The position numbers were made by a program, and so were the translations under genes. A stretch of 64,000 nt of DNA, taken from contig JASAMV010000327.1 of NCBI GenBank assembly GCA_030248065.1, forward strand, positions 1 through 64,000, given 5' to 3'. Origin of the DNA: Rhynchonema sp. JSB1_4 (taxonomy: Eukaryota > Nematoda > Chromadorea > Monhysterida > Xyalidae). Below, in pieces: positions 61,011 to 64,000 of this stretch (its first letter is position 1; each line of letters starts with the position of its first letter). The notes under the pieces were generated by a model. That model was not told the DNA's origin. It searched no databases and was given only the letters and a program-made list of their open reading frames with translations.

Positions 61011-64000
61011 TCACCAAACTTCAGTGACAATTTCTCTTCGTGGTTTCGGAGGTAGCGGCGGAGGCGGTGTTGGCCAGGATTCCGGACTTGGTGCCGATTG
61101 ATTATTCTCACACACTTCGTTGTCGTACCACGCAAACTGCACACGCCGTTTTTCATTGTTGTTCGGTTTCTTGAATGCCGACCGTGCAACGAGTTTCTCG
61201 TCTAAATCCGTTTCAATCAGAAACTTTCCCTCATACGAATCGTATTGTGTCTCTTGACAATGTTCAACGTTATGGTTGGTCGGTTCCGGTGATTCGCTGG
61301 GTGGTTGCCTAATGATCTCAACCTTGTTCACGGTTGGCAGTTGATTGGCTGTTGGCACCACAACCCTCGGTGGCAGCGGTGGTGGACGATCGGGATTATC
61401 GGCGCGGCGCGGGTCGTTCGGAAATCCTGCAAATTTTTCAATCTTTTCCATAAAGCATCATCAAAATCAATCAACATTTCAGAATAACTGCGCACTTTTA
61501 TCCGACTGCGGTTGCAGATCGATTGGTTTCAGCGGTATGACCCTCGGTCTGGCGTAGTGGTGCTCCTCCAGTCGTGGTGGTGGCCAGAGCACTTGAGGTG
61601 GCCGGACGGGCGTGTTACGCGGGGCAGGGGTTGGGGCTGGTCCACCATTGTGTTGTTGGTGAGGGCGACCAGGATGTTGTTGTGTGAGATGCAGTTTCTG
61701 CACCAGCTCGCTGGCGGTTGGCTGCCAGGCCGGAACCGGCACTCGTTGCGCCTTTGGTGTGATGTTTTGGTATTGCGATTGCACTTCCTGAGGTGTCAGA
61801 CGCGGGCGTTCATTTGGATCGCTTGTGTGATCGATGTTGAGCCGGTCTGAAACAAAGAGAATTTAGTTCGGTTATTTAACATCTCTATCTAATAGATTAC
61901 CAATTTCCTCGATTTGTGCCCTCGGCGGGTGTGCTGTTGCCATCATAGGAGTGCCAGGCGAGCCGGGTGTCAGCTTCAGACTGGGACTTGTGCTCCAGGT
62001 CCAGTTCGTGGCCGGGGTGTATGGACTTTGTGGACTCTGAACAGGTGGTGGAGGAAATTGCAGTTGAGGTTGCGGTAGCCTTTGGTACAAATTATTGGGT
62101 CGCGGTGCGGACATCGCTCTTTGATGTTGGTCGGATACTTGCGTGAACCACGAATCGCGCATCTGGGGTGCCGTGGGTTCGGAGAAAGTTCTGGAGATAA
62201 CGCAGTACTCATACAGTACATGAATGTTTCGTTCATTTATCACAACGGTTTTCGGATTATCTGTTCCCACCTGTTATCAAAAGAGTAATCATTGTTCGTC
62301 ATGGCCCAGTGATCAGTGTCACCAGCTCCGTCGACATCTTGTGAAGAATCACGTCTGAAGGATTTCTTCGCATGAAACATTATCTGATTGAGTGTCGAGA
62401 CAGACTGAGCAAGGCCAACCTCCTATTCCTGCCAAACAACCGACTCCACGATCGTCGTCTCCGTCCTGCCCCAATGCCGGATGCGAGTGATGCTGAATCA
62501 TCAGCAATCGAACCGATCGACGATGCTCGACCCAGTGATGACACTGAACCCGGACCTTTGGTCTTTGGGATTGTGAATGCTCTGAATGAAGAGACGTGTG
62601 GAACACATAAAACTTGCTATTGGAAGAAAAGCGGTGGTGACATCGAAGTTGGTGATCTCATCTGTCATGGTTACCTGGCCGTTTCGATTAGTTCAAGGAT
62701 CACTTATCGAACATGCGAAATAATATCGATATCGCAAAAGACACGCACCCAAAGTCCATTTTTTCCTCATTTGGTGTCGTGTGCACGGATCTTTCGCAGG
62801 GCACGTAACTACCGTAGTACGTTTGTTGGAGAAAGTTGGGTCGATCGCCGTATTCGGGTCTGAGCCGGACGAAACTGCGCAGTCGCTCGTAGACACTGCC
62901 CGATCGCATGCAACGGAATTCGAGCAGCAAGCGACGGTCGGTCTCCAGTGCGCAACATTGGTCGCCGTAACCGAACCTGACATGCATATACAAATGTATA
63001 ATGGGTCGAATTCTCGACACGCCGACATTGTGAGCAATGACCGAATGCATGCGCGTTTTCGAGAATTCGACCGGGTGGTTTGACTTATATGTTTTATTAC
63101 CTTCACACACATAAAAGGTGGTTGTCAAAATTGTGTATAGTCCGTCCATCAGCTCATGTCACTTTGTAATACTGCTGGCCGACTTGTTCCCTTCCTCCAC
63201 GCTCTAATGAAAGAGAAATTGAGTTTCCGAAAAAATTAATTTTGCTCCTAAATTGTGGTTTTTATGAAATCGACGTGTTTTATAGATTTTAATTTAATTT
63301 AATTTTAAATTTGATCGAGTTCAATCTTTTTCGACCCGCTTTATTATTTTTTTAGTTTCTTTGCAAAATCTGCCACACTCATTTTCTCTTTCATTAGAAC
63401 GCGGAGGAAGGGAACAAACCAGCCAGCAGCAACATAAAGTGCCATGAGCTGGTGGACGGACTATAATTCCAAAATTTAACCGCAGCTGGAAACGACATTT
63501 TATAAGAACAAGGTATAGGGTAGGGAGATCGCTTCTCAGCTGTTTCGGGGGATGACGTTTGCATCTGGCGCATTTACACCAGTGATCGCGATGTACCGTT
63601 ACGCTGGCTTATAATTGATCATCTATGTGATGTTTCAATGACACAGACATTCGACGGCAGCACCTGCAGTTCAAAGCTTCCCCATCCGCATACCAAGTCA
63701 ACGCCGAGTACTCGAGTGCCTCAATGATACGATTCGATTGTTTCAATATGATGGTCTCAGCACCCAACAACAATTCGTATTCTCCGTGTTGAATACCCAA
63801 CAATTTGCTCGTATCATTTGGAATAACAACAACGGAATATTGGTGCACTGAAAATGAAACTAAATACTAATAGATGCGACCAGGGTTTGCAGATCAACGA
63901 CCAAAACTCAAAGGTAGACAGGTAAAATCATTGAACTCACATCCCCAAGGAGCATCATCACACTGAATGCCGGCCTCTTCAGGAAATGCCGCACGGCACA
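61011..64000 (-). CDS. Adaptor protein with IRS/DOK/FRS2-type PTB domain and proline-rich tail (5' end outside window)
   Basis: Minus-strand gene running off the right edge. Exon about 63848-63670 encodes the start of a PTB fold (YSVVVIPNDTSKLLG, YELLLGAETIILKQSNRI, ALTWYADG). Exon about 63100-62810 continues with VRFGYGDQ, ALETDRRLLLEFRC and SVYERLRSF, matching the RYGxD...E.GRR...F.F.C pattern of FRS2, DOK and IRS PTB domains. Further exons are disordered: a basic Ser-rich one (about 62585-62420, GRASSIGSIADDSASLASG), a Pro/Gln-rich one (about 62200-61910), 61790-61495 and 61440-61011. They carry SH3-type motifs (PPPLPPRVVV, PPPLPPKPRRE) and candidate phosphotyrosines (HHYARP, WYDNEVC). Such adaptors dock on receptor tyrosine kinases. 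Splice sites are approximate, and the FRS2, DOK or IRS subclass is not decided. Confidence 0.65.
63138..63463. mobile_element. MITE with TA duplication (K2) in a PTB-adaptor intron
   Basis: TAGTCCGTCCATCAGCTCAT to GAGCTGGTGGACGGACTA with TA on both sides. Close to K1 in length and sequence, with a relatively inverted centre. Confidence 0.9.

Noticed and set aside
62372..62863. 163-codon + strand frame
   Set aside because: It is antisense to the Ser/Arg-rich and PTB exons of the adaptor gene, whose minus-strand frames carry recognisable motifs.

Overview
This is eukaryotic, almost certainly animal, DNA. Every convincing gene is split into short exons by GT-AG introns, mostly of about 50-150 bp and longer where mobile DNA has landed. 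Recognisable products are metazoan: an ionotropic glutamate receptor family, a TRIM-NHL protein, NAE1, a SPEF1/CLAMP-like protein, a thrombospondin type 1 repeat protein, two animal alpha-amylases, TRIQK, a Lines/LINS-like protein and a PTB-domain adaptor. A TTAGGC array (the nematode telomere unit) occurs at 59.1 kb, but inside a mobile element, so it only hints at a nematode. The SPEF1-like gene (a ciliary family) fits many invertebrates. I therefore call it an invertebrate, possibly a nematode or another ecdysozoan, without naming a species.

Layout. 0-2.2 kb: two tandem receptor genes (+). 2.2-6.5 kb: mostly no recognisable gene, one possible exon near 3.6-3.9 kb. 6.5-11.7 kb: TRIM-NHL gene (-). 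12.0-21.8 kb: a dense block of nested non-autonomous transposons, with one intact small ORF at 15.9 kb. 22.2-25.9 kb: NAE1 (+). 26.7-29.7 kb: SPEF1-like (-). 29.7-34.6 kb: no convincing gene. 34.7-39.5 kb: a secreted TSP1 protein with a repeated Cys module (-). 40.3-44.5 kb and 47.4-50.0 kb: two alpha-amylases (-) with identical ten-exon structure. 45.4-46.0 kb: a small secreted Arg/Pro-rich protein (-). 50.4-50.8 kb: a broken LDLa-domain gene (+). 51.6-52.3 kb: TRIQK (-). 52.7-55.5 kb: Lines-like gene (-) with transposons in its introns. 55.6-59.4 kb: second nested transposon block. 61.0-63.9 kb: PTB adaptor (-), running off the window.

The two transposon blocks are the most unusual part. 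At least eight families share one plan: CAGTG...CACTG ends, 8-bp target duplications (hAT-like), G-rich subterminal tandem repeats that differ by family (most with a GTAC core), AT-rich stuffing, and in most families one central CGCGCG palindrome. They are inserted into one another several layers deep, and thirteen exact or near-exact 8-bp duplications can be read directly. A second signal is a decamer, TGATGTTTCA or its complement, found 17 times exactly. It is mostly in introns or gene flanks and absent from the transposon blocks.

The genes do not form a pathway. The amylases are a tandem digestive-enzyme pair whose differences (a chloride-ligand position, the C-terminus, one splice site) suggest divergence after duplication.
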